DNA from: Ruminococcus sp.
GTDB lineage: Bacteria > Bacillota > Clostridia > Oscillospirales > Acutalibacteraceae
Reading direction: 5' to 3'
Assembly: GCA_017384945.1 (NCBI GenBank)
Contig: JAFNSO010000009.1
Coordinates: forward strand, 1-59,868
DNA: 59,868 nt
Positions 41,999 through 50,308 of this stretch are shown here, piece after piece; the first letter of the stretch is position 1; every line of letters begins with the position of its first letter. The position numbers and the translations under genes were made by a program. The notes under the pieces were generated by a model. That model was not told the DNA's origin. It ran no database searches and saw nothing but the letters and a program-made list of their open reading frames with translations.

Positions 41999-43513
41999 TT
42001 AATTGATCTTTACCGCTCCGACGCACTCGAGCTCGAACCAGAAGGTCGAGCCGTGACCCTCCCGGCTCTTTACTCCATAGCGCGCGCCGTGGAGGTCGAG
42101 AATGTTCTTTACGATCGAAAGTCCGAGTCCCGTACCGATTACGCCGCGCTTGTGCTCCTTGTCGACCTTGTAGTAGCGGTCCCAGATGTACTCGAGCTTG
42201 TCCTGCGCGATTCCCTCGCCGTGGTCGGTGACCTCGACTCTTACACGCTTATCGCTGACCTTCTGGGTGACGATTACGGTTTTGTCCTCGCCGCAGTGGT
42301 TGATGGCGTTGTTTATGAAGTTGTATATTACCTGACCGATTTTGATTTGGTCGGCGTTTACAAAGGCGTTTTTGTCCGCCTTGAAGGTGATGTTGTAGCC
42401 CTCCTGCTCCCTGAGCTTTGTGTAACGGGAGAAAATGTCCTGTATCGACTCGGTGAGGCTGAACTCCTCGCGCTCGATCTCAATCGCTCCCGACTGGAGC
42501 TTTGAGAGGTCGAGCATATCGTTTACGAGGTTCGTCAGGCGGTTCGCCTCGTCGATAATGACCTGAACGTTCTCGGGGGTGTTTTCGCCCGGGAGGTCGC
42601 GCATTACCTCGCTGTAGCCCGTAATCATCGTGAGCGGAGTCCGCAGGTCGTGGGAAATGTTGGCTATGAGCTCCTGCCTGAGATTTTCAGCCTTTCTGAG
42701 CTCGCGGCGGGTGAGGTTGAGGGTATCGCTGAGCTCCTTTACCTCGAGGTAGCCGACGCTGTTGAACTCCACGTCGTAGTTCCTGCGGGCGAGGAGCTTT
42801 ACCCTCTCGTTGATTTCGCCGAGCGGACGCGAGATTCGCTTTGACACCAAAAACGCCAGCGCGAGCGCGAACACGACGAACACAACGCTCACAACGATGA
42901 GCTGTACCCGAAGCGTGCTCATTACCGAGTCGACGGGCGTAATAAGCGCGGTTATGAGGACGAAGCACTGGGTGTCGCTGTCGAGGTCGATGATCTCGCA
43001 GTAAATCAGGTTTTCACCCTTGAAGCGACGGTCGCCGAACTCGTCCGAGGACGAGAGCCCGATTTCGACATTGTCGTGCGACCCGAACGATATCTCGCGC
43101 GTCTCAAAGGAGTTGACGCTCGTGTATTTGCCGCCGTTCTCACGCGCGAGACGGTAGTAGCTGTAGATCTGGTGCATATTGATGTCGCGCAGACCCGAGG
43201 GATTGTTGAACTCGCCCGAGTACTTTTTCTCGAGAATGGCGTTCGAGGAGTCGTAGACGTAGACGCTCATCTCGTTTCTGCGCAGGATATTATTGACCAT
43301 GTCGGTGTTGTCGTCGTTCTTAATTGCGGAGACGACCTCTCCCGCGTAGCCCTTGACCTGGGCTTGCTTGATGAAGGTGTAGCAGGTCTCAAGAAACGCG
43401 AGCTGGAACACCCACAAAAATATCAGCATACTCGCCGAGAAAATCATAAAGTATATGCTCAGCTTGTACCTGAGCGGGAGCATTCGCCACCGCCTGAGCT
43501 TAGTTTGTTTCAA
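41999..43513 (-). CDS. HAMP-containing sensor histidine kinase
   Basis: The 504-residue protein has two membrane helices (about residues 18-40 and 205-228) around an extracellular sensor domain, then a HAMP segment (RISRPLGEINERVKLLAR), a HisKA domain with phosphoacceptor His in NISHDLRTPLTMITGYSE (about residue 288), and HATPase boxes NFINNAINH, DHGEGI and GTGLGLSIVKNI. It is of the PhoR/ResE/WalK class. Its start overlaps the upstream regulator gene by 14 bases, so the pair is coupled. Confidence 0.94.
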   Translation of the reverse strand: MKQTKLRRWRMLPLRYKLSIYFMIFSASMLIFLWVFQLAFLETCYTFIKQAQVKGYAGEVVSAIKNDDNTDMVNNILRRNEMSVYVYDSSNAILEKKYSGEFNNPSGLRDINMHQIYSYYRLARENGGKYTSVNSFETREISFGSHDNVEIGLSSSDEFGDRRFKGENLIYCEIIDLDSDTQCFVLITALITPVDSVMSTLRVQLIVVSVVFVVFALALAFLVSKRISRPLGEINERVKLLARRNYDVEFNSVGYLEVKELSDTLNLTRRELRKAENLRQELIANISHDLRTPLTMITGYSEVMRDLPGENTPENVQVIIDEANRLTNLVNDMLDLSKLQSGAIEIEREEFSLTESIQDIFSRYTKLREQEGYNITFKADKNAFVNADQIKIGQVIYNFINNAINHCGEDKTVIVTQKVSDKRVRVEVTDHGEGIAQDKLEYIWDRYYKVDKEHKRGVIGTGLGLSIVKNILDLHGARYGVKSREGHGSTFWFELECVGAVKIN

Positions 43514-44177
43514 AGCGGTAACCCACCCCTCGAAGCGTTACGATACATCGGCTGTACTCGCCGAGCGATTTTCTCAGCAGCTTGATGTGGGTGTCGAGGG
43601 TTCTTTCGTCGCCGAAGAAGTCGTAGCCCCAGACCTCGGTAATAAGCTTTTCTCGGGTGAGGGCTATGCCCTTGTTCTTGACCATATAGAAGAACAGCTC
43701 GTACTCCTTGGGGGTCATCTCGGCTCTTACGCCGTCGATCGTGACGATCCGGGCGGAGAAATCGACCCGCAGTCCCTTGTACACAAATTCGTCGCGCTCG
43801 GTCTTTTCAGTCGAGGAGGAAGAGCGCTTGAGCACCGCGTTGACGCGCATCATCAGCTCCTTGGGAGAGAACGGCTTTACGACATAGTCGTCGGAGCCGA
43901 GCTCAAAGCCGTGGATCTTATCGTACTCCTCGCCTCTCGCGGAGAGCATTATTACGGGCGTTGAGGAAAATTTTCTGATTTCCCTGCACGCGGAAAAGCC
44001 GTCGAGCTCGGGCATCATAACGTCCATTATTATCAAATCGTACTTGTTCTTACGGCAGACCTCGATCGCCTGCATTCCGTCAACCGCTTCCTCTACGGTG
44101 TGTCCCTCAAATTCCGCGTACTTGCGGATGAGCTGACGGATCCTGAACTCGTCGTCTACTATCAAAAGCTTGCTCAT
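43500..44177 (-). CDS. OmpR/PhoB-family response regulator
   Basis: The 225-residue protein has a receiver domain (VDDE at the start, phosphoacceptor Asp52 in IIMDVMMPELDG, Lys in VVKPFSPKEL) and a C-terminal winged helix (MTPKEYELFFYMVKNKG, then RTLDTHIKLLRKSL and RGVGYRF). Such proteins bind direct repeats of about 11 bp. It is divergent from the fumarase operon, so that operon could be a target. Four 11-bp-phased boxes at 47515 are another possible site; both are inference. Confidence 0.94.
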   Translation of the reverse strand: MSKLLIVDDEFRIRQLIRKYAEFEGHTVEEAVDGMQAIEVCRKNKYDLIIMDVMMPELDGFSACREIRKFSSTPVIMLSARGEEYDKIHGFELGSDDYVVKPFSPKELMMRVNAVLKRSSSSTEKTERDEFVYKGLRVDFSARIVTIDGVRAEMTPKEYELFFYMVKNKGIALTREKLITEVWGYDFFGDERTLDTHIKLLRKSLGEYSRCIVTLRGVGYRFETN

Positions 44178-44280
44178 AATCGTACCCTCCTATGGTTTTA
44201 ATGAAGTATACAGCCCGAATGTGAAAACTGTATGTTCTTTTTTAAAAGTTTTTCTGATAATAATATATCACACGTTGATA

Positions 44281-44309
44281 TTGATTTACAAGTGAAAATA
44301 TTTTATAAT
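44281..44309 (+). promoter_or_regulatory. Promoter of the fumarase operon
   Basis: TTGATT (44281-44286), 17-bp spacer, TATAAT (44304-44309), in the region shared with the divergent response regulator gene. Confidence 0.65.
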
Positions 44310-44329
44310 GTTTCTCAGAGGTGAAGCTG

Positions 44330-45193
44330 ATGAAATATTACACGATAAAGGCTCAGACCGTGACTGACACGGTCAAAAGGCTTTTTATGGACTGCAACTA
44401 CTTTATAGGCGACGATATTATGAACGCGCTTAAATGCGCCAAAGAGACCGAGGAGAGCGAGACGGGCAGAAGCGTTCTCTCGCAGCTTATCGAGAACGAC
44501 GAGCTCGCCGCCGCCGAGCAAATCCCGCTCTGTCAGGACACGGGAATGGCGGTTCTGTTCGTCGAGTACGGTGACAAGGTTTGTATCGACGGCGATTTTG
44601 AGGAAGCCGTTCAGGAGGGCGTGCGCAGGGCGTACATCGACGGCTGTCTGCGCAAGAGCGTAGTTGACGACCCTGTTTTTGAAAGGCTCAACACAAAGGA
44701 CAACACGCCCGCGATCATCCACACCAGAATCGTTTCGGGCAGCACAATAAAAATCACCGCGGGAGGAAAGGGCTTCGGCAGTGAAAATATGTCGGCAATC
44801 AAAATGCTTACGCCGTCCTACGGAATAGAGGGCGTAAAAAAATTCATCCTCGACACGGTTATGACGGCGGGTCCGAACCCCTGTCCCCCGATCGTTGTGG
44901 GCGTCGGGATCGGCGGCACCTTTGAGCGGTGCGCTCAGCTCGCGAAGAAGGCGACCTTCCGAAGCATCGACACTCATAACCCCGACCCGCGTTACGCAGA
45001 GCTCGAGGAAGAGCTGCTTACAGACATAAACAAAATGGGCTTCGGCCCCGCGGGACTCGGCGGCAGAACGACCGCACTCGGCGTGAACATCGAGACCTCG
45101 CCGACGCACATCGCGGGAATGCCCGTGGCGGTGAACATCTGCTGTCACGCGGCAAGACACAAGAGCGCTGAAATCAAGGGGGAAGAACTGTGA
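44330..45193 (+). CDS. Fumarate hydratase class I, alpha subunit
   Basis: The 287-residue protein starts at the ATG at 44330, seven bases after GAGGTG. Family motifs: [14 protein letters not shown] with the first cluster Cys, [37 protein letters not shown] (second Cys), [16 protein letters not shown] and NICCHAARH (third Cys). The three Cys bind the 4Fe-4S cluster that hydrates fumarate to malate; the related L(+)-tartrate dehydratase alpha subunit cannot be excluded. The beta subunit gene overlaps its end. Confidence 0.92.
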   Translation: MKYYTIKAQTVTDTVKRLFMDCNYFIGDDIMNALKCAKETEESETGRSVLSQLIENDELAAAEQIPLCQDTGMAVLFVEYGDKVCIDGDFEEAVQEGVRRAYIDGCLRKSVVDDPVFERLNTKDNTPAIIHTRIVSGSTIKITAGGKGFGSENMSAIKMLTPSYGIEGVKKFILDTVMTAGPNPCPPIVVGVGIGGTFERCAQLAKKATFRSIDTHNPDPRYAELEEELLTDINKMGFGPAGLGGRTTALGVNIETSPTHIAGMPVAVNICCHAARHKSAEIKGEEL

Positions 45194-45738
45194 AAAAACT
45201 GACATTACCGCTTACGGACGAACAGATAAGCAACCTGAAGGCGGGCGACAGCGTGCTTTTGACGGGCGAGATGATCACGGGCAGAGACGCGGCGCACAAG
45301 CGATTTTTTGAGCTGGCGCAAAAGGGCGAAAGCCTGCCCGTCGACATAAAGGGCGAGACCATATACTACGTGGGTCCCGCTCCCGCGAAGGAGGGCTACG
45401 CCGTCGGACCCGCGGGTCCGACCTCGAGCTACCGAATGGACAAATACGCCCCGACCCTGCTCGATATGGGACTTAAGGGAATGGTCGGCAAGGGCGCGAG
45501 GAACAAGGAGGTCATCGACGCGATCGTCCGCAACCACGCGGTCTACTTCGCGGCGATAGGCGGCGCGGCGGCGCTGATCGCGAAGAGCATTAAGAAAACC
45601 GAGCCCGTCTGCTACGAGGATTTAGGCACGGAATCGGTCAGAAGATATTTTGTCGAGGACTTCCCCTGCATAGTAGCGGTTGACGCCGAGGGAAACGACG
45701 TCTACGAGCTCGGGGCAAAGAAGTACAGAATCGATTGA
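45190..45738 (+). CDS. Fumarate hydratase class I, beta subunit
   Basis: The 182-residue protein starts with GTG overlapping the alpha stop by four bases. Motifs are LTGEMITGRDAAHKRF, YYVGPAPAKEGYAVGPAGPT, GKGARNKEVIDAI and FAAIGGAAALIAKSI. It forms the catalytic complex with the alpha subunit. Tartrate dehydratase beta is the alternative. A terminator follows 33 bases after the stop. Confidence 0.92.
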   Translation: MKKLTLPLTDEQISNLKAGDSVLLTGEMITGRDAAHKRFFELAQKGESLPVDIKGETIYYVGPAPAKEGYAVGPAGPTSSYRMDKYAPTLLDMGLKGMVGKGARNKEVIDAIVRNHAVYFAAIGGAAALIAKSIKKTEPVCYEDLGTESVRRYFVEDFPCIVAVDAEGNDVYELGAKKYRID

Positions 45739-45771
45739 TAACTTATCGTCTTATTTACGTACAACAAAAAG

Positions 45772-45812
45772 CGGCAGGTCAAGCTAAGGCTCAGACCTGC
45801 CGTTTGGTTTTT
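45772..45812. terminator. Bidirectional terminator with the repeated 16-bp arm (copy 2)
   Basis: CGGCAGGTC (45772-45780) pairs with GACCTGCCG (45794-45802), preceded by A5 and followed by TTTGGTTTTT. It serves fumarase and the convergent zinc-ribbon gene. The sequence at 45789-45804 equals 23797-23812. Confidence 0.85.
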
Positions 45813-45847
45813 AATATTCAGCCTTCAAGGACTTGGGCTCGCCGATA

Positions 45848-46699
45848 TCAATTTGCGCCGAGCTGGTTGAAGCTGTCCATAATCGAGTACGCCACGCTCG
45901 AGAAGATGATCGGCGAGGCAACGAAAACCGTCACGATAATCGCGGCAAACGACACGCAGATTATCATTAAAAAGAAGCTCCAGATCGGCTTTTTGCCGCC
46001 GAGAACCCTGCTGATTCCCGAAAAGAGCAGCATTGTCGAGGCAATGTTCGCCATCGTGGTAAAAGTGCCGAGCACACCCGAAATCACTCCGCCAGTCACG
46101 ACGTTGAACGCCGAAATCACCATAAGCGGGAGCTGAGTCGCGGAAACGAGGTTCGCGCTCTGGACAAAGTGACCGTCGCCCTTGTGCAGCTTGATGAAGG
46201 CGCGCACGCCGAACGCCAGAGCGAACATCGTAATCAAATCGAGCATCAGGACGAGGAAGAAAATCTCACCCGCGCCGAAGTTCACGCCCTTTAAAAGCGG
46301 AGTTACGACCGAGGAGTAGCTGCCGCCCGCGTTGAAGGTCGCGGCGGCGCTTATCGCGGAGAGCACCGCGTAGGCGGGAAAGAGTATCAGCCAGATCGGC
46401 GCCTCGTCCGAGTACTGCGAGGCGATTGTATCGACGGCGTTCTTTGAGAAAAAGCCCTTTATCACGCGCCACACCTGTCCCGCGGCGCCTGTGAATTTGG
46501 ACGCTTCCTCGCTGAGCTCCTCTCTGAGCTCCTCCTCAGCCTCCTCAACGACTGCCTTGGGGATCTCGGGCTCCTCGGGCTTTTCGGGTTTTTCGGGAGC
46601 GTCGGTTTTTTCGGCTTTTGTATCTTCATTTAAGGCGCAATTCGGGCAAAGACCGTTTTCGTCAAGCTCGGCGCCGCATTTTTCGCATAGTTTTTCCAT
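45848..46699 (-). CDS. Zinc-ribbon membrane protein of unknown function
   Basis: The 283-residue protein starts with a zinc-ribbon (CEKCGAELDENGLCPNC, Cys5/8/19/22), followed by a Lys/Glu/Pro-rich linker (residues 28-65) and five to six membrane helices between residues 105 and 275. Clostridia have many such zinc-ribbon-plus-membrane proteins of the Yip1-like or DUF type; none has a firm function. The ribosome-binding site is TTGGAGG, seven bases before the ATG. Confidence 0.8.
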   Translation of the reverse strand: MEKLCEKCGAELDENGLCPNCALNEDTKAEKTDAPEKPEKPEEPEIPKAVVEEAEEELREELSEEASKFTGAAGQVWRVIKGFFSKNAVDTIASQYSDEAPIWLILFPAYAVLSAISAAATFNAGGSYSSVVTPLLKGVNFGAGEIFFLVLMLDLITMFALAFGVRAFIKLHKGDGHFVQSANLVSATQLPLMVISAFNVVTGGVISGVLGTFTTMANIASTMLLFSGISRVLGGKKPIWSFFLMIICVSFAAIIVTVFVASPIIFSSVAYSIMDSFNQLGAN

Positions 46700-46816
46700 G
46701 GTATACCTCCAAAGGGTAAGTCTGACATTATAATACCATTAAAAACCGAAGATTACAACACGGTTTTTGAAATTTTCATCAAAACTTCACCTAAAAAGGG
46801 GTTTTTATTGGGGTAA

Positions 46817-47404
46817 TTAGTAGTTTCTGACGAGGGAAATGACTTTTCCGAGAATAATAACCTCGTCGACGATAATCGGATCGAATTCGTCGTTTTCGGG
46901 CTGGAGACGGAAGTGTCCGTCCTCCTTGTAGAAGGTCTTTACGGTGGCGCTGTCGTCCACGAGGGCGACGACGATCTCGCCGTTCTCCGCGACGGGAGTG
47001 CGCTCCACAACGAGGATATCGTCGGGAAGGATCCCCGCGTTGAGCATACTTTCGCCCTGAACCCTAAGAGCAAACAAATCCTTTCCTCGGCTGACGTTTT
47101 TGTCGACGGGGATGTAGCACTCGACATCCTCGATCGCGACAATCGGATTTCCCGCCGCGACCCTTCCGAGTACGGGGACGCTTCTGGCGGGAGCGTCGCC
47201 CACAACCTTGATACAGCGGTTGAGACCCTCCTCGCGCTCAATCATCCCGCGCGCCTCGAGCACCTTTAGGTAATGGTGGGCGGTGGAGGTGGATTTCAAG
47301 CCCATTTCGGCGCAGATCTCGCGCACTGACGGCACCCTTCCCCTGTCGGTGCAGTCCACGATATAGTCATAAACTTTCTTTTGTTTTTGGGTCAATGGTT
47401 TCAT
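46817..47404 (-). CDS. lexA: LexA repressor
   Basis: The 195-residue protein starts at the ATG (47402-47404) after GAGGTGCTTGCT. The N-terminal winged helix (PLTQKQKKVYDYIVD, PSVREICAEMGLKSTSTAHH) is followed by the self-cleavage site Ala84-Gly85 (RVAAGNP) and catalytic Ser119 (QGESM) and Lys156 (ATVK). LexA represses the SOS regulon until RecA-stimulated cleavage. A possible SOS box overlaps its own -35 region. Confidence 0.97.
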   Translation of the reverse strand: MKPLTQKQKKVYDYIVDCTDRGRVPSVREICAEMGLKSTSTAHHYLKVLEARGMIEREEGLNRCIKVVGDAPARSVPVLGRVAAGNPIVAIEDVECYIPVDKNVSRGKDLFALRVQGESMLNAGILPDDILVVERTPVAENGEIVVALVDDSATVKTFYKEDGHFRLQPENDEFDPIIVDEVIILGKVISLVRNY

Positions 47405-47435
47405 AGCAAGCACCTCACGGTTATTATTAAAATTA

Positions 47436-47475
47436 TAATAACATATACCGCCTTATTTGTCAAAACATTTGTTTG
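47436..47475 (-). promoter_or_regulatory. lexA promoter with possible SOS box
   Basis: Minus strand TTGACA (47458-47463) is followed 17-19 bases later by a TATTATAAT stretch. CAAAACATTTGTTTG (47461-47475) resembles the Gram-positive SOS box (CGAAC-N4-GTTCG) with one mismatch in each half, overlapping the -35 box; LexA autorepression would fit. Confidence 0.5.
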
Positions 47476-47514
47476 CGTTTCGGGTGAAAAATATTCTTTG
47501 GTTCGGCTCCAAAA

Positions 47515-47571
47515 TTTCAGCATAACTTCAAGCAGTTTTCACACAGTTTTCATATTCGGGTGTTTTAATAT
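47515..47571 (+). promoter_or_regulatory. Four 11-bp-phased boxes and -10 of a candidate small RNA
   Basis: TTTCA, CTTCA, TTTCA and TTTCA start at 47515, 47526, 47537 and 47548, exactly 11 bp apart, then TAATAT (47566-47571). No standard -35 is seen. This is the layout of activation by an OmpR/PhoB-type regulator binding direct repeats. Confidence 0.55.
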
Positions 47572-47577
47572 AGGTGT

Positions 47578-47719
47578 ACTGAACAGACCGCAACTGTTCG
47601 GTGCAGTTCTACCCTCCTCTTGTAAGTCGACACAGAGACTTACAAAATCATTGTACCCCTCATTTTCTTTTAGAACAAACGGAACTCCGAGTCTTTAGGA
47701 CTCGGAGTTTTCGTTTTTG
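47578..47719 (+). ncRNA. Candidate small RNA with anti-Shine-Dalgarno motif
   Basis: About 140 bases on the plus strand, no reading frame. Three hairpins: GAACAG/CTGTTC (47581-47599), TGTAAGTC/GACTTACA (47621-47644) and an 11-bp terminator stem (47683-47709) followed by TTTTCGTTTTT. The unpaired stretch between the first two hairpins contains CCTCCT (47613-47618), the complement of AGGAGG, and a second C-rich piece (ACCCCTCA, 47655 region) follows hairpin two. The terminator overlaps the end of the convergent pbp2 gene. I recognise no Rfam family. Confidence 0.5.
47683..47719 (+). terminator. Intrinsic terminator of the small RNA
   Basis: AACTCCGAGTC (47683-47693) pairs perfectly with GACTCGGAGTT (47699-47709). 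T runs follow only on the plus strand, showing that something is transcribed rightward here. Confidence 0.85.
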
Positions 47720-49782
47720 GGTTTCTTTTTGTTTAGCTTAAAGTACTCGTCGAGCAGGTTTTTGGCTACGGTCATACTGTACTTTCCGTGGGCGCCGTTC
47801 TCGAGGATTACGGCAACCGCGACCTCGGGCTTGTCGTAGGGCGCGTAGCATATGAACACCGAATGATCGGAGCCCGCGTTCTCGGCTGTACCCGTCTTTG
47901 CGGCGACGGGAACCTGATAATTTCCGAAAACCGAGTACGCCGTACCCGACTCGGAAGCGCAGACACTGCGCATTCCCTGTTTCACAAGCGAGAGGTGATA
48001 CTGCGAAACACCCGCGGTGTCCACAAGCTCGGGCTTGCTTTTCTTATTTTTATAAATTACTTTTGTACGCTCGTAGTTGCGGATTTCCTTTATAAGATGC
48101 GTTCTCAATCGTTTTCCGTTGTTGGCAATAGTCGCGGTGTAGGTCGCGAGCTGGAGCGGAGTGAAGGCGTTGTCTGACTGGCCGATCGCCGCCTGAACGG
48201 TGTTACCCTGCTGCCAGGTTCGGCTGTCTCTGCCCGCGAGGAAGCCCTTGGACTCGCTGACCTCGACTCCCGTTTTCTCGCCGAGACCGAATTTTTCGGC
48301 GTAGAGGTACATGGTGTCGATTCCCAGCAAGCGTCCGACCTCGGCAAAGTAGTAGTTGCAGCTTTTTGTGAGCGCTGTGTTGAGGTTGATCGAGCCGTGC
48401 ATGTGCATACAGTTTACGGGGTTTGTCGGGTAGTAGTCATACTTCTGAGTACAGTTTATAGTGGTGTAGGGATCGATCACGCCCTCCTCCAGAGCCGCCG
48501 CGGCGACACAGGGCTTGTAGGTCGAGCCCGGGGCGAAGGAGCCGATGAAGGCTCGGTTGTAGAGCGGAGCGTTTTTGTCTGTCGCGAGCTTCACGTAGTA
48601 CTTGCCGTAGCGGGCGTACTTGTTGATGTTGTAGGTCGGGTAGCTCGCCGCCGCGAGGACGGAGAAGTCCTTTACGTCGAGCATAACGACCGCTCCCGTC
48701 TTACAGTCCTCACCCTGACCCTTGCCCTTGTAGGCTGCTTCGCTTTCGCCGAAGGCGCGCGCCGCCTTGACCTGAGACTCAAGGGAACGGACCGCGATCC
48801 TTTGAAGCTCGGAGTCGATCGTGAGGTAGAGCGTTTTTCCGGGCTTAGCGTTAACGGACTGGACGACGTTCGTCACGTTACCGTCGGAGTCCTTCTGAAC
48901 GATACGCTCGCCGCCGACGCCCTTCAGGTCGTCCTCGTAGGCGAGCTCAAGCCCGAACTTTCCAATCGAGTCGTTGAAGCCGTAGTCCTTGCCCTCCTTC
49001 TGCTTTTGCTCGTACTCCTCCTGATTAATGCTTCCGAGAGCACCGATTATGTGCGGTACAAGGGTTCCGAGCGGGTTGAAGCGGGTGAGGTAGGTCTGAA
49101 CCTCGACGCCGCCGACGCCCTGCATATTTTCGCTGATTATCGCGACCATATCTGAGCTGATGTCCTTGGCGAAAATGTAGGGGGTGGTGTTGGAGTAGAG
49201 GTTGCGCTCCATATTGTATCTTACGGACAGGAGGTTGAGCAGATCCCTGTCCTTTTTAATATTTTCGATTTCGTAGCGTTTTTTTAGCTCCTCGACGCAT
49301 TTGTCGGCGCTGTCGGAGCTTTTTAAGTCGAGGTAGTCCTCGGATTTGAGGGTTTTTACCTCGTCGACGGAGTCGTCCTTGAACTTAAAGCCCCCCGACT
49401 GGCTTTTCTCGATCGGGAGAATGTCAATCCACTTTTCGTCGCGGGTTTCCATCAAATCCACGAGCGAAAGGATGATTTCGTTCAGCCGTGAGGAGTCTAT
49501 ATAGAGCTTGTCGAGGACGATCTCGTAGCCCGTTCGGTTGACGGCGAGACCCTGACCGTTGCAGTCGAGGATTTCCCCTCGGGTCGCGTCGGTGGTGACG
49601 GTGTAGGCGGTGGAGTTTTCGGCGAGCTTCGCGTACTCCTCGCCCTCCGCGATTTGCCACACAAACAGTCTCGCACCGAAGCCGAGGAAAATCACCAGAA
49701 GGATGATTACGCAGATTGCAATTCGCTTGTTTGTAAAGCGTTTTTCCCTTGCCTCACGCTCTTTGTCGTCGTTCGGGAGCAT
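47695..49782 (-). CDS. mrdA: Penicillin-binding protein 2 (elongation transpeptidase)
   Basis: The protein has about 695 residues. The start may be the ATG at 49782 or 49788; the first gives better spacing from AAGGAA. It has one N-terminal membrane helix, the PBP dimerisation region (TTDATRGEILDCNGQGLAVN), and transpeptidase motifs SxxK in GSFAPGSTYKPC (about residue 419), SxN in KSCNYYF and KTG in AKTGTAENAG. It is the class B transpeptidase of the elongasome, next to mreBCD as usual. The C-terminus is basic and its stop lies inside a terminator hairpin of the opposite strand. Confidence 0.94.
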   Translation of the reverse strand: MLPNDDKEREAREKRFTNKRIAICVIILLVIFLGFGARLFVWQIAEGEEYAKLAENSTAYTVTTDATRGEILDCNGQGLAVNRTGYEIVLDKLYIDSSRLNEIILSLVDLMETRDEKWIDILPIEKSQSGGFKFKDDSVDEVKTLKSEDYLDLKSSDSADKCVEELKKRYEIENIKKDRDLLNLLSVRYNMERNLYSNTTPYIFAKDISSDMVAIISENMQGVGGVEVQTYLTRFNPLGTLVPHIIGALGSINQEEYEQKQKEGKDYGFNDSIGKFGLELAYEDDLKGVGGERIVQKDSDGNVTNVVQSVNAKPGKTLYLTIDSELQRIAVRSLESQVKAARAFGESEAAYKGKGQGEDCKTGAVVMLDVKDFSVLAAASYPTYNINKYARYGKYYVKLATDKNAPLYNRAFIGSFAPGSTYKPCVAAAALEEGVIDPYTTINCTQKYDYYPTNPVNCMHMHGSINLNTALTKSCNYYFAEVGRLLGIDTMYLYAEKFGLGEKTGVEVSESKGFLAGRDSRTWQQGNTVQAAIGQSDNAFTPLQLATYTATIANNGKRLRTHLIKEIRNYERTKVIYKNKKSKPELVDTAGVSQYHLSLVKQGMRSVCASESGTAYSVFGNYQVPVAAKTGTAENAGSDHSVFICYAPYDKPEVAVAVILENGAHGKYSMTVAKNLLDEYFKLNKKKPKNENSES

Positions 49783-49801
49783 AATCATCACTTCCTTTCA
49801 A

Positions 49802-50308
49802 TTAAAAATCTCTCAGATTTCTGAACAAAAATTTATTTATAAAGTAAAGCGGAACCGTACACACAATAGTGTACAAAATCCGCGACAGGCAATGCGACAC
49901 GAAGTAGGAAAAATCCGCCCTGCCGCTGAGCAGGATGAAGAATATGAAGTAGAAGAACACCGTTACAAGCGTGACGGCTGAGGTAAAGCCCATCGCGTTC
50001 AAAAAGCTGACAACCATATAATCGCGGAAAATAAAGCCGAGCAGAAAGCAGATAAGCGTCAGCGTGATGGTGTAGTAGCCGAGGTTGTCGGAGCAGCCGA
50101 GGTCGAGCAGCGCGCCGCCCGCGAGTCCGAAGAAGAGGGCGGGAACCTGCTCCTCCATCAGCGAAACCGTCACGACGGCGGGAATCATCAGAAGCGGCTT
50201 TCCCCCGAAAAGCTCGGGAATAAGCAAGGGCGTCGTCTGCAATATGAAGAGCAAAAGCAGCTCCAGCGAGTACGCCGCGTAAAGGAAGAAGGTGTAGCGT
50301 CTTTCCAT
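49802..50308 (-). CDS. mreD: Rod shape-determining protein MreD
   Basis: The 168-residue protein has five to six membrane helices and the loose MreD pattern (PELFGGKPLLMIPAVVTVS, FGLAGGALLDLGCSDNLGYY). MreD connects the MreB filament to the wall machinery. The ATG overlaps the last base of mreC. Confidence 0.88.
   Translation of the reverse strand: MERRYTFFLYAAYSLELLLLFILQTTPLLIPELFGGKPLLMIPAVVTVSLMEEQVPALFFGLAGGALLDLGCSDNLGYYTITLTLICFLLGFIFRDYMVVSFLNAMGFTSAVTLVTVFFYFIFFILLSGRADFSYFVSHCLSRILYTIVCTVPLYFINKFLFRNLRDF

Noticed and set aside
44315..45205. Long minus-strand open frame of 296 codons opposite the fumarase alpha gene
   Set aside because: It mirrors a well-recognised fumarase gene; its composition is Val/Arg/His-rich like other antisense shadows in this GC-biased codon use, and it has no ribosome-binding site or known motif.
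48397..49155. Plus-strand open frame of 252 codons opposite pbp2
   Set aside because: Antisense of the transpeptidase gene; no start signal or family.
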